Shown here: positions 9,995-20,654 of the stretch, in pieces
Layout of the letters: each line of letters starts with the position of its first letter
How positions within the stretch are numbered: position 1 is the first letter of the stretch
Origin: Hamiltosporidium tvaerminnensis
Taxonomy: Eukaryota > Microsporidia > Dubosqiidae
Length of the DNA: 64,000 nt
Assembly (NCBI GenBank): GCA_022605425.2
Contig: JAKIMF020000001.1
Span: 2,048,501 to 2,112,500, forward strand
Direction of reading: 5' to 3'
Notes under the pieces: model-generated
The model's database searches: none
What the model saw: the letters and a program-made list of their open reading frames with translations, nothing else
What the model was told of the DNA's origin: nothing
Translations under genes and position numbers: made by a program

Positions 9995-12965
9995 GTTTTT
10001 GGTGTTTAAATTGTAATTCTTAAAAAAATCTTTAATAAATACTTTTCTACTCTTTATTGATAGTTTTTTAAATCAAAAAATGTTTAAAAATAATAAATTT
10101 TGATTTACCAATAATTTATTTTCTATTTGTAAATCAATTATGTAAAATTTTGAAAAAAAGTAAAGAAATAATTTTAAAAAAAATTACATTTTTTTTCCAC
10201 GCGCATACCCGATGAATTACATATTAAGAAGCCAACCTTGATCATTATTCATTGGAAATTTAAATATCTTTTTATTCATCTTTTATGCATGTAGTACACT
10301 ATTGTGTTTTTTTAAAGTCATTGAATCTTCTCTTTTTTAAAGAAACACATCTTACTGATATTCGATTTTTGAAAGTCTAACAACCATCTTTTCTTTGTGC
10401 TATACTTTATGACATTCATATGAAGAAATCTAGCAACAGAGGTGAGCTCTCTTGGTTTTTATGAACAGGAATTGTTTTTTTAGCGAAATTTTAGAGTTAC
10501 GCTCGTTACAAATTTGCTATTTACTTGGTAATTTCGTTTCTTCCGCGTATTTTAGTAAAATTGCTTTTAATTGTGAGATAATAACTTCATCTCGCTTATT
10601 TAGATCATATTTACTCATTCGGATATCAATTTATTTTTATCATAAGTCTAATATTTTTTTTTGCTTTGCTAACTTAAAAATTGAAAATTCAAATATAAAA
10701 TATTGAAAAAGCAAAATTATATCTTTTTTCAGGTTTTCTTTATCTCATTTATTTCAAAGCTTATATTTTGTTTTACCAAACTTGATGATGTTAAAGTTTG
10801 ATATTGGCTTAAACTGATCCGGATAAACAGCATCATTCTTTATAAGTTTCTCGCTTTTTTTTGAAATAAATGATCATAAAATCAATCGATGTAAAAGTTT
10901 ATTCTAGGCAAAATTTGCAATAAATTTATGAAGTATTTTTGAGCGAATAAAATATAAATTATTAAATATATATTCACAGATAAAGCCTGACAGCACTGTA
11001 CGTACTAGAATGTTGTTCATTTTTGATTTTATTGCATTTCTAATAATCACATAACTAATAATTGTAAAAAAAATTACATAAATTACTTTATTCCAAGTGT
11101 GTTACATCTTAAGATTTCCAAACTTTTGCGGCATCTTGATTCCTTTTTGGGTATATTGGGGTTTATCTAAATTAATAATCGGATTATTCGTAAGTGTAAT
11201 AAGGTAATTTTATTCCAAAATTGATATGAACTGAAATAAAAATATGTTTATTTTGGTATATATGAAGCGCTTATTTGCCTTCGTATTGTTGGTAGTATTG
11301 TTTGCCATGATATTATCTTAATTTTCAAACCATCGGCATCCTTCAACCAAAATAGTTTGCTATATTACCGGAATTCTTATTTTTATGTAATCAAATGTCT
11401 TGATAGAAGTTTGAAATTTCCGGTCATGTCGATATGATATATTTTTTGTGGAGAAAAGTACTAAATTAGAGTCTCTGCTTCGAATTCAACTGTTGGTGTC
11501 ATACTTTAAAATTCTGACATTTTTTCATGTGTCAGCACAGCAGGAATAAGTAAAAACATGTCTATATGTGATTTTAATTGCTATAAAGTAACTCGTCAGT
11601 CACATGAAGTTATTCGGACCAGGAACACTTGTCTCATAGATTGAAGTGCAATTTTGAATTATAAATTTTTGATTACATTGTTTTTGATTCAACCAGCACA
11701 TATTTCCTTTACTATTAACTAGATGAGACTAGATTAATAAAATTATTGAGGGAATTTGTACAGAAAATTTTACACTCTATGTCTATGATCACTGTTAAAT
11801 TTCTACCTTGCCTAACCACCATTCAAATTTAGTAATATTTATTTGATTGTTTGATTTTTAATACTTTCTTGTTTGTGTCCACATTCACCTTTTATGAGTA
11901 TCTTATGTGTCGTTTTTACATTTTCCAATCTGCTTTTGTGTACATTCGTCTCTTCACTTTTGTTGCTATAATTCGAAAATATTTTGATTTTGTAACTCAC
12001 TAAATATTTCATCTATATCTTTCCTCCTTCTATTTAATCTTATCTATTGGTTAACAGGTCATCATTTCGCTAAACTTTTTGTGATTAATTATTTATGTTG
12101 CACTTCTTTTATTTCTGGGTTTCTGTTTGTTTAGTATACCAGAAACTTTTAATTTTCGTAATTTAAAAACTTCAGAAGTACTTTTTCATTCCTTGAATAA
12201 CTATTGACGTTGTCTTTCTAATTTCATATCCTATGTTTTTGAAATATCAAATTACTAATTTAATGATCTTTGAAATAGAAACTCTTTATACATAGAAAGA
12301 TTTAATAATTATGACCAGTAATCTGGTGTTTAAAGCATGATTAATCACACAATCTATATATAATATATCGTGTTTTTAAACATCAAAGCACATAAAAGAC
12401 CGTTATTGTCTTGAAATTTCCCTCTATTTTCGATAAGAATAAATTTGGTGTTACCTAGCTTATGCAGGATAGCTAAAAAAGTATCATTTAAGTAATTTAT
12501 TGTCTATTTTATTGTAGGCACTCAGAGTTTTCTAGTATTTTGCATCGTTTCAAAATATCCTGCCTCACACTGATTTATGCACTGAATGATCATATTTTCA
12601 CGATAATATGTGAATATAATGATTATTTGATCATTAGTTGCACATTTAAGTGTTTCTAACTTTGATGCATTCAAATTCACAAAACTATTTTTTATTTCAT
12701 CGATATGATAGCTTTTAAGTTCAAATACAAATTCTAAATATTATAAGATTTTATTAAAAAATAGTTGCCAAATTACAAGATGAAAATAAATCCTTCAGTT
12801 TTTTTTCTATTTTCTAGTTTGATTTTGCTGTCAATTGCATCGGAAGTTTAATTTTGAGATTAACAAAAATATAAAACTAATATATTTTGAAAAAAAAGTA
12901 AAATTAATACATATAGGTTATGATTTTGTAAAAAAAAATTCAAAGAATTTTAGAAAATTAGAAAA
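9995..12965. other. About 3 kb AT-rich intergenic stretch without an intact gene
   Basis: I found no supported gene on either strand. The minus strand has short protein-like snippets, such as 33 codons at 10517-10618 and scattered open runs at 10800-11500 and 12100-12600, which may be a decayed transposon. I cannot place them in a family. Confidence 0.5.
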
Positions 12966-12967
12966 AT

Positions 12968-13405
12968 TTATTCTTGGTTTTGATTACTTTTATCAGTATC
13001 ACGTTTTTTTTCTATTAAACTAATTATATTTATTAGTGGAATTTCTGGATTAAGAGCAGAATTTCGTTTTATAGAATCGAGTGATGAAATAAACAGACAT
13101 GATCGTTTTATTTCTGATGGATCCATATTTTCTATAACCTCTTTATCGATACCCGATGAATTGGAATTTGATTTTGCATCAAATGCGGTCAACTCTTCCT
13201 TACTGCAATAGAAAAAAATTATTTCTTCTTCGATCTGCTGAATACTTTGACTTCCCAGCATTTCCTCTGTAGAAATATTGTTTCTCATACAATTCATATC
13301 TCGTTGCGGCCCTGTTTCTGTACTCTTTATAGATACCAACAACATATAATATAACATATATTGAGTCTTGCTTAAATATAACCATAACTGTAATTTTATA
13401 TACAT
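12968..13405 (-). CDS. Hypothetical small protein, possibly secreted or membrane-anchored
   Basis: 145 residues. The first about 27 residues are hydrophobic and aromatic (YIKLQLWLYLS...YMLYYMLLVSI) and could act as a signal peptide or anchor. The rest is acidic, Ser/Asn-rich and polar, ending in charged residues. A CCC motif (GGG on the top strand, 13411-13413) lies 5 bases before the ATG, as in the recognised genes, and this is the main reason to call it real. No family is recognised. It stands alone in 4.5 kb of empty DNA. It could also be the surviving N-terminal end of a longer gene. Confidence 0.6.
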   Translation of the reverse strand: MYIKLQLWLYLSKTQYMLYYMLLVSIKSTETGPQRDMNCMRNNISTEEMLGSQSIQQIEEEIIFFYCSKEELTAFDAKSNSNSSGIDKEVIENMDPSEIKRSCLFISSLDSIKRNSALNPEIPLINIISLIEKKRDTDKSNQNQE

Positions 13406-13419
13406 ATTCTGGGAATAAA

Positions 13420-14692
13420 AAATTTAAATCGTAATAAATATTTATTAATTAGCTTCTTTTGGGAACTAGTAACTTAGATTAATTAAAATAACATGTAAAA
13501 TAATCAAAAAATATTTAAATTAAAAAATCTTTTAAATTCATAATGTCGTCATAAAAGAAAGAATTTTTTAAGATAATAAATAAGCTGTACACGAATTTTA
13601 AAATAATTTAGTATGTATTTTTGCAAAAACCGATCTAAATTAATTTATCAAAACTAAATAAATAGTTTTAGTTTTTTATGTATTTATATTCATTTATTTC
13701 AAAAAGTTTAACCTATTTCCTTTCAAAAAAAATAATGTTTGATTATTTCTTATTTACAGTCGATTTTTTATATAAATTCGAATTCAATTTGTATACTGAA
13801 TAAATAAAATAGGAATCGTATTCCGAATGATTAAAATTTAATTTAAGAGATTTTTTACAATTAATATATCATTAAAGAAATGTAATAAAAGTTTTACCGG
13901 GTTTTTCAATAGTTTTAATTACAATTTATTGTTTAAAAATATAAGATTTGATGTATAACTGTGAGTAATTTAAAAAGTAACTTTTTATTCGTTACATTAA
14001 TTGTAAAAAATTACAATATTTACTACAAATATTCGAAATTTATGAATATTTTCTATTTAATTTTCTAAAATTACGGTATTTTAAAATCTTTCAGAAGATC
14101 TGATTCGTAAATATTTCAAAGAGAAAATTAAAAAGTAAAGTTTACTACCTAAATTACAATTTTAAAACTGCTTAATTCTCCGAAAATATTATATTAAATC
14201 ATAAATATGATTTGGTGACAATAATGTAATAAATTATATCTGATTTTGTAACATAAATAATTTTTAAAATTTATATGTGCATATATAACAAATTACAACA
14301 AAAATTTATTAAACTCAATGTTTAAAATATTTAAAAAATGTAAAAATAAACTTAAAGTTTCTTTTTAACATTAGTAATGATAGATTTAATGAAAAATATA
14401 CAAATTCAATATTTAAATATTTCATATAATTTCTCTTGAAAATATTGTCTTTGCTTAAAATTATAACATTTCTTTATTTAATCATTCGTTTTACAATATT
14501 TCATATTTTAATTATCTTAAAATTTAATTTATCAAATATAAAAAAATGCATAAACAAATTCATTAATGATCTTTTTCGTTAAAAATTAATTATAAAAAAA
14601 TAATTTGCGAATTTAATTCGAATATTAAAATAAAATATAATTTATAAATAGAAATATGAATATACAGTTCAACCTTTCTCTCAATAAATATT
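13420..14692. other. AT-rich intergenic stretch, nothing recognised
   Basis: Extremely AT-rich, with no open frame or repeat noticed. It forms the 3' flank of UBA2. Confidence 0.6.
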
Positions 14693-16192
14693 TTAATTGG
14701 AGTCCTCTACTTCTCTAATATCGAATTTACCTCCGTTTTTAGTGTACAAAAGTACACCGGTTTGACAATTTTTTACAACTAAAAATTTATTTTCTTGGAA
14801 TTCGATTTCGTTCTCTAAAAAGTCTTTGAAATATTTATCATACAAAAGATAATCACCATCGTATATTTTTAAATCATTTATCTCAAATAATTCATTTATT
14901 TTTTTTATAATCATAGATATTTTAATCTTATCACCAAAAATTATTGCCTTTTTGTAAGTACAAATGCATTCTTTATTTTGATAACAATTTACTTTACTAA
15001 TGAGTTTTCTATTTCCAACAATATAATAATTCATTTTACTTTTCAAACTAAACATCATTAAAGAACTTATAATAGAGTTTGTTGTACAAACAGCTGGTAT
15101 AATATTACCGGCTATACTTTTTGTTTCAAATTCATCCTTGGAATTGATATTAAAATATTTACTTCTTAATTTGGCAGAATAATATATAAAATCAATTATT
15201 TTTTGATTGTCTTTGTCAAAATCTGAAATTTTATTTTTAAGGAGATGATTTACTGTGTCTATAAGTTTTTTACAATCACTTTGGTTATTTTTATACAAAT
15301 TTTTATATAATTTTTCTGTATTTTTTTTGATTTTCTTAGAATTATTTGGCTCTTCATATTTATAAAATTTACCGTCTGAGATATTTTCTGTACTTTCGAT
15401 TTTCATTTTCTTAGAATCATTTGGCTCACAAAATTCGGGAAATGTATCTTCTGAGATATTTTCTGTACTTTCGATTTTCATTTTCTTAGAATTAGTTGGC
15501 TCTTCAGATTCAGAGAATTTACCTCCTAAAATATTTTCCGAACTTTCAATTTTCTTAGAATCATTTGGCTCACCAAATTCAGGAAATGTATCTTCTGAGA
15601 TATTTTCTGTATTTTGATTAGTAATAATTTTCAACAGCGTATTTTTATCAAAAATTTTATTCGAAAAAACTTCTTTAAAAAAATATTCTTTCGCCCAAAC
15701 AACACAATGCTCATATTTAGTAGGATTCGTTTTTATACTACACACCGGATATTCTATTACCTCCTTCTCCACACAATCAAAACACCCTATTTTTCCATAT
15801 ACTTCTGACTGTCCTTTAAGTCCATTAGTACCACCGTCAATTAATAAAACATTTCCAAATAAACATCGCATACTTACATATGATCTTGCTTCTATATTAT
15901 CTAAACAATTAAAAACAACATCGAATTGTAGAAAGAATTCTAAATTATAATCCATAATTGAATTTTTTATAACTGAAATTTCTGCATCAGGAAATTTTTT
16001 TATAAATTTTTTTTTACAAATCTCTGATTTGTATTTATTTATATCTTTTCTCGTAAAAAAAAATTGCCTATTCAAATTTGAAAAAGAAATTGTGTCGTTA
16101 TCTACTAAAGTTATTCTTTTAAAATTTGATAAATATAATTGTTTAAGTAATTCGCAACCAATACCGCCACATCCAATTATTAATACATTCAT
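14693..16192 (-). CDS. UBA2: SUMO-activating enzyme subunit 2 (E1, catalytic Cys subunit)
   Basis: 499 residues. The N-terminus carries the ThiF/E1 nucleotide-binding motif GCGGIGCELLK (8-18), then NLNRQFFF (39-46) and CLDNIEAR (96-103), which bind ATP and SUMO's C-terminus. A CxxC pair (Cys137, Cys140) fits the zinc site. The active-site Cys is most likely Cys151 in YPVCSIKTNPTKYEHCVVWAK, matching the PxCTIR...HCIVWAK signature of UBA2. SIAGNIIPA...TTN marks the second half of the adenylation fold, and the last about 90 residues look like the ubiquitin-fold domain that recruits UBC9. Residues about 195-290 are a 25-residue tandem repeat unique to this protein. A GGGG/CCCC motif lies 2-3 bases before the ATG. 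It works with AOS1, which is not in this window. Confidence 0.93.
   Translation of the reverse strand: MNVLIIGCGGIGCELLKQLYLSNFKRITLVDNDTISFSNLNRQFFFTRKDINKYKSEICKKKFIKKFPDAEISVIKNSIMDYNLEFFLQFDVVFNCLDNIEARSYVSMRCLFGNVLLIDGGTNGLKGQSEVYGKIGCFDCVEKEVIEYPVCSIKTNPTKYEHCVVWAKEYFFKEVFSNKIFDKNTLLKIITNQNTENISEDTFPEFGEPNDSKKIESSENILGGKFSESEEPTNSKKMKIESTENISEDTFPEFCEPNDSKKMKIESTENISDGKFYKYEEPNNSKKIKKNTEKLYKNLYKNNQSDCKKLIDTVNHLLKNKISDFDKDNQKIIDFIYYSAKLRSKYFNINSKDEFETKSIAGNIIPAVCTTNSIISSLMMFSLKSKMNYYIVGNRKLISKVNCYQNKECICTYKKAIIFGDKIKISMIIKKINELFEINDLKIYDGDYLLYDKYFKDFLENEIEFQENKFLVVKNCQTGVLLYTKNGGKFDIREVEDSN
15331..15620 (-). repeat. 75-bp in-frame tandem repeat inside UBA2
   Basis: The string TTTTCTTAGAAT recurs at 15331, 15406, 15481 and 15550 (spacing 75, 75, 69). 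Each unit encodes about 25 residues of the type ESTENISEDTFPEF.EPNDSKKMKI. The spacing is always a multiple of three, so the frame is kept. It lies after the catalytic Cys segment, where UBA2 proteins carry a variable insertion. Confidence 0.9.
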
Positions 16193-16361
16193 TTGGGGTA
16201 AAATTTTAAATTTGAAAATTATAATTTATATCGTTTGATGAGTAAAGAAAAGAAAAACGATAAATAATTCAACAAATATTCAATAAATATATAAAAAATC
16301 TCAAAAAAATCATAAAAATATTTAAAAAAATAAGAAATAATTTTCTTTAATAATTAAACGG

Positions 16362-16839
16362 TTATCCAGAAACAACACATTTTCCACCTGCAGCTACAAT
16401 TTTTTCTTCAGCCTGTTTGGTAAACCTCCTTGCTAAAACAACCATAGGCTTTTTATAAAATAAATCCCCTCGTCCAAGAACTTCAAAATATCCAAATCTC
16501 TTTAGATCCAAAACGGGTGCTTTAACGGATTCATTACCAACGAATTCCGGTAAAACATCCTCAGGAATCAAAGACCAAAGTTTGTCCACATTTATTGCAG
16601 GAGAAAATTCTGCATTTTTATTTCTGTGAAATATTTTGATACCAACTTTACCAAAATGATCAGGATGATATCTCTCAAATAATGTTTTGAGATGTTTCAA
16701 ACCACCTGCTTTACCACGGCCTCCTGGATGTTTTCTGTGTTTACCTACTCTTCCATATCCATGAGATACTTGTCCACGATGCTTACGGCATTTTCTAAAT
16801 CTTGTGGTCTAAAAATTAATACAAATATTTACTTACCAT
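16362..16839 (-). CDS. RPL27A: 60S ribosomal protein L27a (uL15; yeast L28), one intron
   Basis: Exon 1 is only the ATG (16837-16839); exon 2 is 16808-16362. Splicing gives 149 residues, the same length as yeast RPL28. The N-terminus reads TTRFRKCRKHRGQVSHGYGR and continues with GKHRKHPGGRGKAGG, the glycine-rich RNA-binding signature of uL15. The C-terminus has ARRFTKQAEEKI, typical of the family. The uninterrupted frame alone would start at an internal Met (16700) and miss about 37 conserved residues. A GGG (CCC on the coding strand, 16845-16847) lies 5 bases before the start. It is followed 170 bp downstream by UBA2 on the same strand. Confidence 0.95.
16809..16836 (-). other. 28-base spliceosomal intron directly after the RPL27A start codon
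   Basis: On the minus strand it begins GTAAGTAAAT and ends TATTAATTTTTAG. Removal joins the ATG to a perfect uL15 N-terminus. Placement right after ATG in a ribosomal protein gene is the common pattern for the few introns kept in Microsporidia. The TTAAT near the 3' end is a plausible branch site. Confidence 0.92.
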
Positions 16840-16844
16840 TTTAT

Positions 16845-16847
16845 GGG
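16845..16847 (-). promoter_or_regulatory. CCC start-proximal motif of RPL27A
   Basis: GGG on the top strand (ACCCATAAA ATG on the coding strand) lies 5 bases upstream of the start codon. Same motif as before SPB4, UBA2, NIP7, RPA1 and others. Confidence 0.55.
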
Positions 16848-16889
16848 TATCAAGATTGGATTTTTATAAAAATTTTAAAATGAATAAAA

Positions 16890-17480
16890 AAAGTGGGATG
16901 AAAATTAAATTTGGGGTTTGTAAATATAAAAAGCGTAAGCAATGTTATTAGCTCTGCAATACTACTGATATAATTTAACAATAAATATTTTTTTGGGGTT
17001 TTTATAAAGGAAAACAAAGATTAATTTATTTATACAAATGATATAATCGAGTTTGAAATATTCTTAGAGAATTTAAAATTAAAAATTAGTTCTGTGGTAC
17101 GAATAGTTTAACTGAATAGTTAAATTTTTCTATAAAAGTTATCTACAAAAATAAAATGAATTTTTTACTCAGATAATAAAATTCAACAGAAATTCTTTCC
17201 AAAATAATTTTAAAATAATTATTGGAGTTTTATTGCATAAATGTTTAACTAATCTAACTCAACAATAAATATTTGAAAAAAAACTAATTCCTAGACCCAA
17301 TTAATTTACACACTGAATTTATTTTATAATTCTTGTTCTACTAATCATTTTGCCTCTTTAACCAACTTTAAACCCTCGCTTTTTTGGGTTTTTTTTTTAA
17401 AGAAACTACTTTATTTGAAATTATCACATCTTTATGAAATAATGACAAGTGTCATATTTTTTTACATGACATTAACCCAG
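16890..17480. other. AT-rich flank upstream of RPL27A, nothing recognised
   Basis: No gene is supported. The end contains a short imperfect palindrome around 17441-17471 (ATGACAAGTGTCAT ... ACATGACAT). Confidence 0.5.
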
Positions 17481-17900
17481 TTCTAGGTTTAACATAAATA
17501 ACAGCTACCCCAACACTTTATCAGTACCTCCTACGATACCTATGTTCCAACACCTTTCATCTACCAAGTGTGTAGAACCTAATTAATAGACGAGGCAGTT
17601 GCTCGAAGTTTGTTAATGTCCGTTGCACGGAGTGTGATCGAAGGCCGAAGCCCCCCAAGACTATGCAGCATTCCCACTTACTCTATACTTTCTAAACTCA
17701 ATAAACTTCTTGCTAAGATATATTTCAGTGACTTACATGGGATTCACCTAGACAGCGCAATGTCATACCAACAGGTATAACCCGCTACTTAGCTCTCTCA
17801 GCTTTAAATAATTTTATTTTTTATATCATCCAGGCGCTAAGTCTTCTAACCCGATTGAGAAAGGCTAGTTTTCCATGCTTAATATGGAAATTAATTACAA
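17480..17900. repeat. GC-richer island, probably a diverged unidentified repeat
   Basis: About 400 bases whose composition stands out (for example GTCCGTTGCACGGAGTGTG and GATCGAAGGCCGAAGCCCCC near 17616-17655). No open frame on either strand and no tRNA or rRNA feature that I can recognise. The composition resembles the transposon-derived patches, not the host intergenic DNA, so I infer an old element, perhaps an LTR or non-coding repeat. Confidence 0.35.
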
Positions 17901-17949
17901 TTCAGCAAAGGTCTGAAATCGAGTTACGTAAAAAAACTACAAATAAATT

Positions 17950-18130
17950 TATAGAAAAAGTTTCTCCATTTCTTAGACCTCTCCTCCTCATAACAATTCC
18001 CATGGAACAACCAAAGTGTAGTCTGGTTTGACTTACACCAAAAATCCAAACAATGATCCTCACATCGGTTCCACGCACTCATGGCCAAGAGAAAGTTTTT
18101 AAGTGGTTATCCTCCCTCTCATCTTTTTTT
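17950..18130. repeat. Degenerate dispersed repeat (family 2), copy 3
   Basis: 18019-18125 aligns with 2548-2660: TAGTCTGGTTTG, CAATGAT and AGAAAGTTTTTAAG are shared at matching spacing. Confidence 0.45.
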
Positions 18131-18177
18131 CGGCTTAATTATTTTTTTTTTCAAATATTTAACCTCACAATTATTTC

Positions 18178-18254
18178 ATAATAGATTAATGATGAGATTG
18201 AATTAAAATTATTATTTTTGGTAAAATAATAAAATTGTTATCAATCTATTATTC
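18178..18254. repeat. Imperfect long hairpin, MITE-like
   Basis: ATAATAGATT on the left pairs with AATCTATTAT on the right, and an inner TTATTATTTT / AAAATAATAA pair flanks a TGGT loop. It is about 77 bases long, non-coding and AT-rich. It could be a small inverted-repeat element or a chance AT palindrome. Confidence 0.35.
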
Positions 18255-19069
18255 TTCTAGAAATTTGCCACAACTACTTTGTATTGAATCTAAATTTACT
18301 TTTAATTATCTAGAAATAAAGATATAATTTTAGACGCGAGAAAGGATATTTGAATATACCGTTTTTTAGGAAGAAAATATAATAAATTACAACAAGTCTC
18401 AGATTATATTAGTATGAAGAAATATATAAATCTTAGATTAATTTTAAGTTTTGCTGTCAATCCTATTATCGGGGCAGTTTTCATAATGCTTGGTTAAGAA
18501 TAATTGTATATATAATTGAGAGATTTAATATTTTTACAGCGATTGGGATAATTTAACACGCTGATCAGTCAATGTTTATGCACAAAAATTTTCTCTAGCC
18601 ACTAACTTAATTTACAGCAATTTTTCACCGAGTTAAATTGTTTTTGCTGACTAATCTGCAATCCTTTTCGACTTATAGCCTGTGCTATCTTGCACTTCAA
18701 ATAGTTCTCGATTGTTTTCTGTTTTTTTTATTAAGCTTTAATTGTTTCTCTACAGACTATAATAAAAGAAACTTTGTGGACTGATTTAAGTAGTATGAAG
18801 TATCTTTTGAATAATCAACTAAAATAATTTTGCTCATAAAAAGGCCAGAACTACAAATTAGTAAAAAAACTAAAATACTTGGTGTTGCTAGAAAAGTGAA
18901 AGAATAAGATAACAGCAAAAAACCTCCGTGGATAATCAACTTATATTAAAGTTTGGCAGGATAGCTATTGAAGAGAGGGGAAATTGATGTTTCCTGTATA
19001 GGAGAGTAAATGGCAGTTGGGTTTTACGTACATTGGGAAGAGATATTTCAAATTTTATATGATACAAAT

Positions 19070-19720
19070 GTTACATTTCGTACTTGTATGTAAAAGAAAA
19101 GGCTCGAAAGATAAAAAAATCACAAAAAAATGCTAATAAACCTTTTAAATTTATTTATGCCGTGCAAAAAAAAATACGGCTTACCAAAAAAAGTATTGGT
19201 TGTAAGACCGATTATTCAGTAAAAACATGAAATAAAAATGACCTGTAATTAAATCGACATACATTACGATCTAATGATCGATGTAAACCCATAATTATCC
19301 CAAGATCATTCGAATAAATTTATTCAACCTCGACTTCTGAAAAGCAAAAATCCAGAAGAAGCAGCTTATGCACTTTTAAAAATTGAAAAAAAATCATCTG
19401 CTTACTATTGTGCAACGTGATAATGGAAGGTAATTTTTTAACAACACATTAAAGAATTATGTAGTCTTTTATCTGTGTTAAATATATTACATTATAAGCC
19501 TGGACTCTCTCTAGATGAAAGCCCGTAGAAAGTGCTTATTCAGACATGGAGAATGAGCTTTTTTTCGTGCCTAGAGACATATACATAAGAAAATGATCAG
19601 AACGCTTACTTTTTGTTTAGATTATAAAAAATATAGCATTTCATAATGGAAAAAACTGTATTAGTTTGAGACCATATTTTAAAAAGGTATATATTCTGTA
19701 TAATAAGTTTCCCACCTTAA
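19070..19720 (+). mobile_element. Ty3/gypsy-like retrotransposon relic, integrase core
   Basis: Broken frames on the plus strand spell the integrase catalytic core: LLKSKNPEEAAYALLKI (19338-19388), then LTIVQRDNG (around 19400-19427) followed by FFNNTLKNYV, then ESAYSDMENEL further on. This matches the LKSKTAEEVA...LQSDNGREF...VER pattern of Ty3/gypsy integrases as I know them, with the second catalytic Asp in RDNG. Many frameshifts and stops; clearly dead. No LTRs were identified. Confidence 0.7.
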
Positions 19721-20329
19721 GAAATTCTGCTTAATGTGAATTTTGAAGAAACTTAGAGGTAATATTGAAAGGTCCAAATGATTTAAAACCAGGAGAGCAA
19801 AGTGTACCTTCCAGAGATTGTGGCTATCCGCCAGTCCCAAGCCCGGATTAGTAGGATTTAGAGCATAGGGATAAGCTAACTATCTTTTAATACCATTTTT
19901 TAATGAAATTACAAAATAAGTAAAACTTATTTCTGGACGAAACGTAAATGAAAAAAAAAATCTACACGTAAATGCGAGACAATATAATTGCAGCCTTTTC
20001 CAAGCAGCCGCACTAGATAATCCGATTTCTGATTGCTGATCATTTTAAATGTAATTTCGATATCTTAGCTCGGCTAAAAATAAGATGAAAAGCAATGAGG
20101 CATTAAAAACCAAAGAATACCCGGTTTTTACGGTGGAGATACAACTTACACTTTCTAAATAAACTTTGCAATCAGTAAGAACTTATTAAATAAAGCTTTA
20201 GAGTAAACACATAAATAAACGATTGTACTCAATATGGATACAGGTTCTTTTTAATACTACCTTGATATGTGTGCACACATCTACATAATATACTAATGAT
20301 AATAAATAAACCAAATTTAATGATACATT

Positions 20330-20595
20330 GGAAGATTCATACGATAAATCACCACCTTATGGCATAAAATTTTTTGTGGGTGATCGTTATGCGAAAACAG
20401 ACAATGAAATATACTGCCACCTAGAATAAAAGGAGATAATATTTATCTAGAATCTAATATTAATGGTCTCAGATTGATTGATTTTGCAGTAAGCAAAATT
20501 ATTAGTGTTCCCAGAAACTTCTTTTCTCATTAAAAAAGGCCTAAATAGACGTGACTTAAAACAAATAGAATGGCTTATAACTGAATGGTCATGTC
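20330..20595 (+). mobile_element. LINE relic, APE-type endonuclease domain
   Basis: Plus-strand frames read F(V)GDRYAKTDNEIYCHLE, where LINEs have LGDFNAKIG, then after a shift INGLRLIDFAVSK with downstream HKKRPK, matching the NGLRLIDFA...HK..HK.TW block of LINE endonucleases. Frames are broken and no full domain remains. It lies head-to-head with the LINE RT end on the opposite strand that follows. Confidence 0.65.
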
Positions 20596-20654
20596 TTGAA
20601 TGCTTCTAGACATACTTAAAGTTTTACTGATGTGCGTAGTTTACGAGGTGTTGA

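Noticed and set aside
10452-10706. 84-codon plus-strand frame.
   Set aside because: No motif or start signal, and a compositional bias expected by chance. The opposite strand looks slightly more protein-like but is also too short to call.
17560-17680. GC-rich patch as a tRNA or rRNA gene.
   Set aside because: No cloverleaf with an acceptor stem and no T-loop GTTCRANNC signature could be drawn; no rRNA core strings were recognised.
18757-18939. 60-codon minus-strand frame.
   Set aside because: Random hydrophobic composition, no start motif, inside a repeat field.
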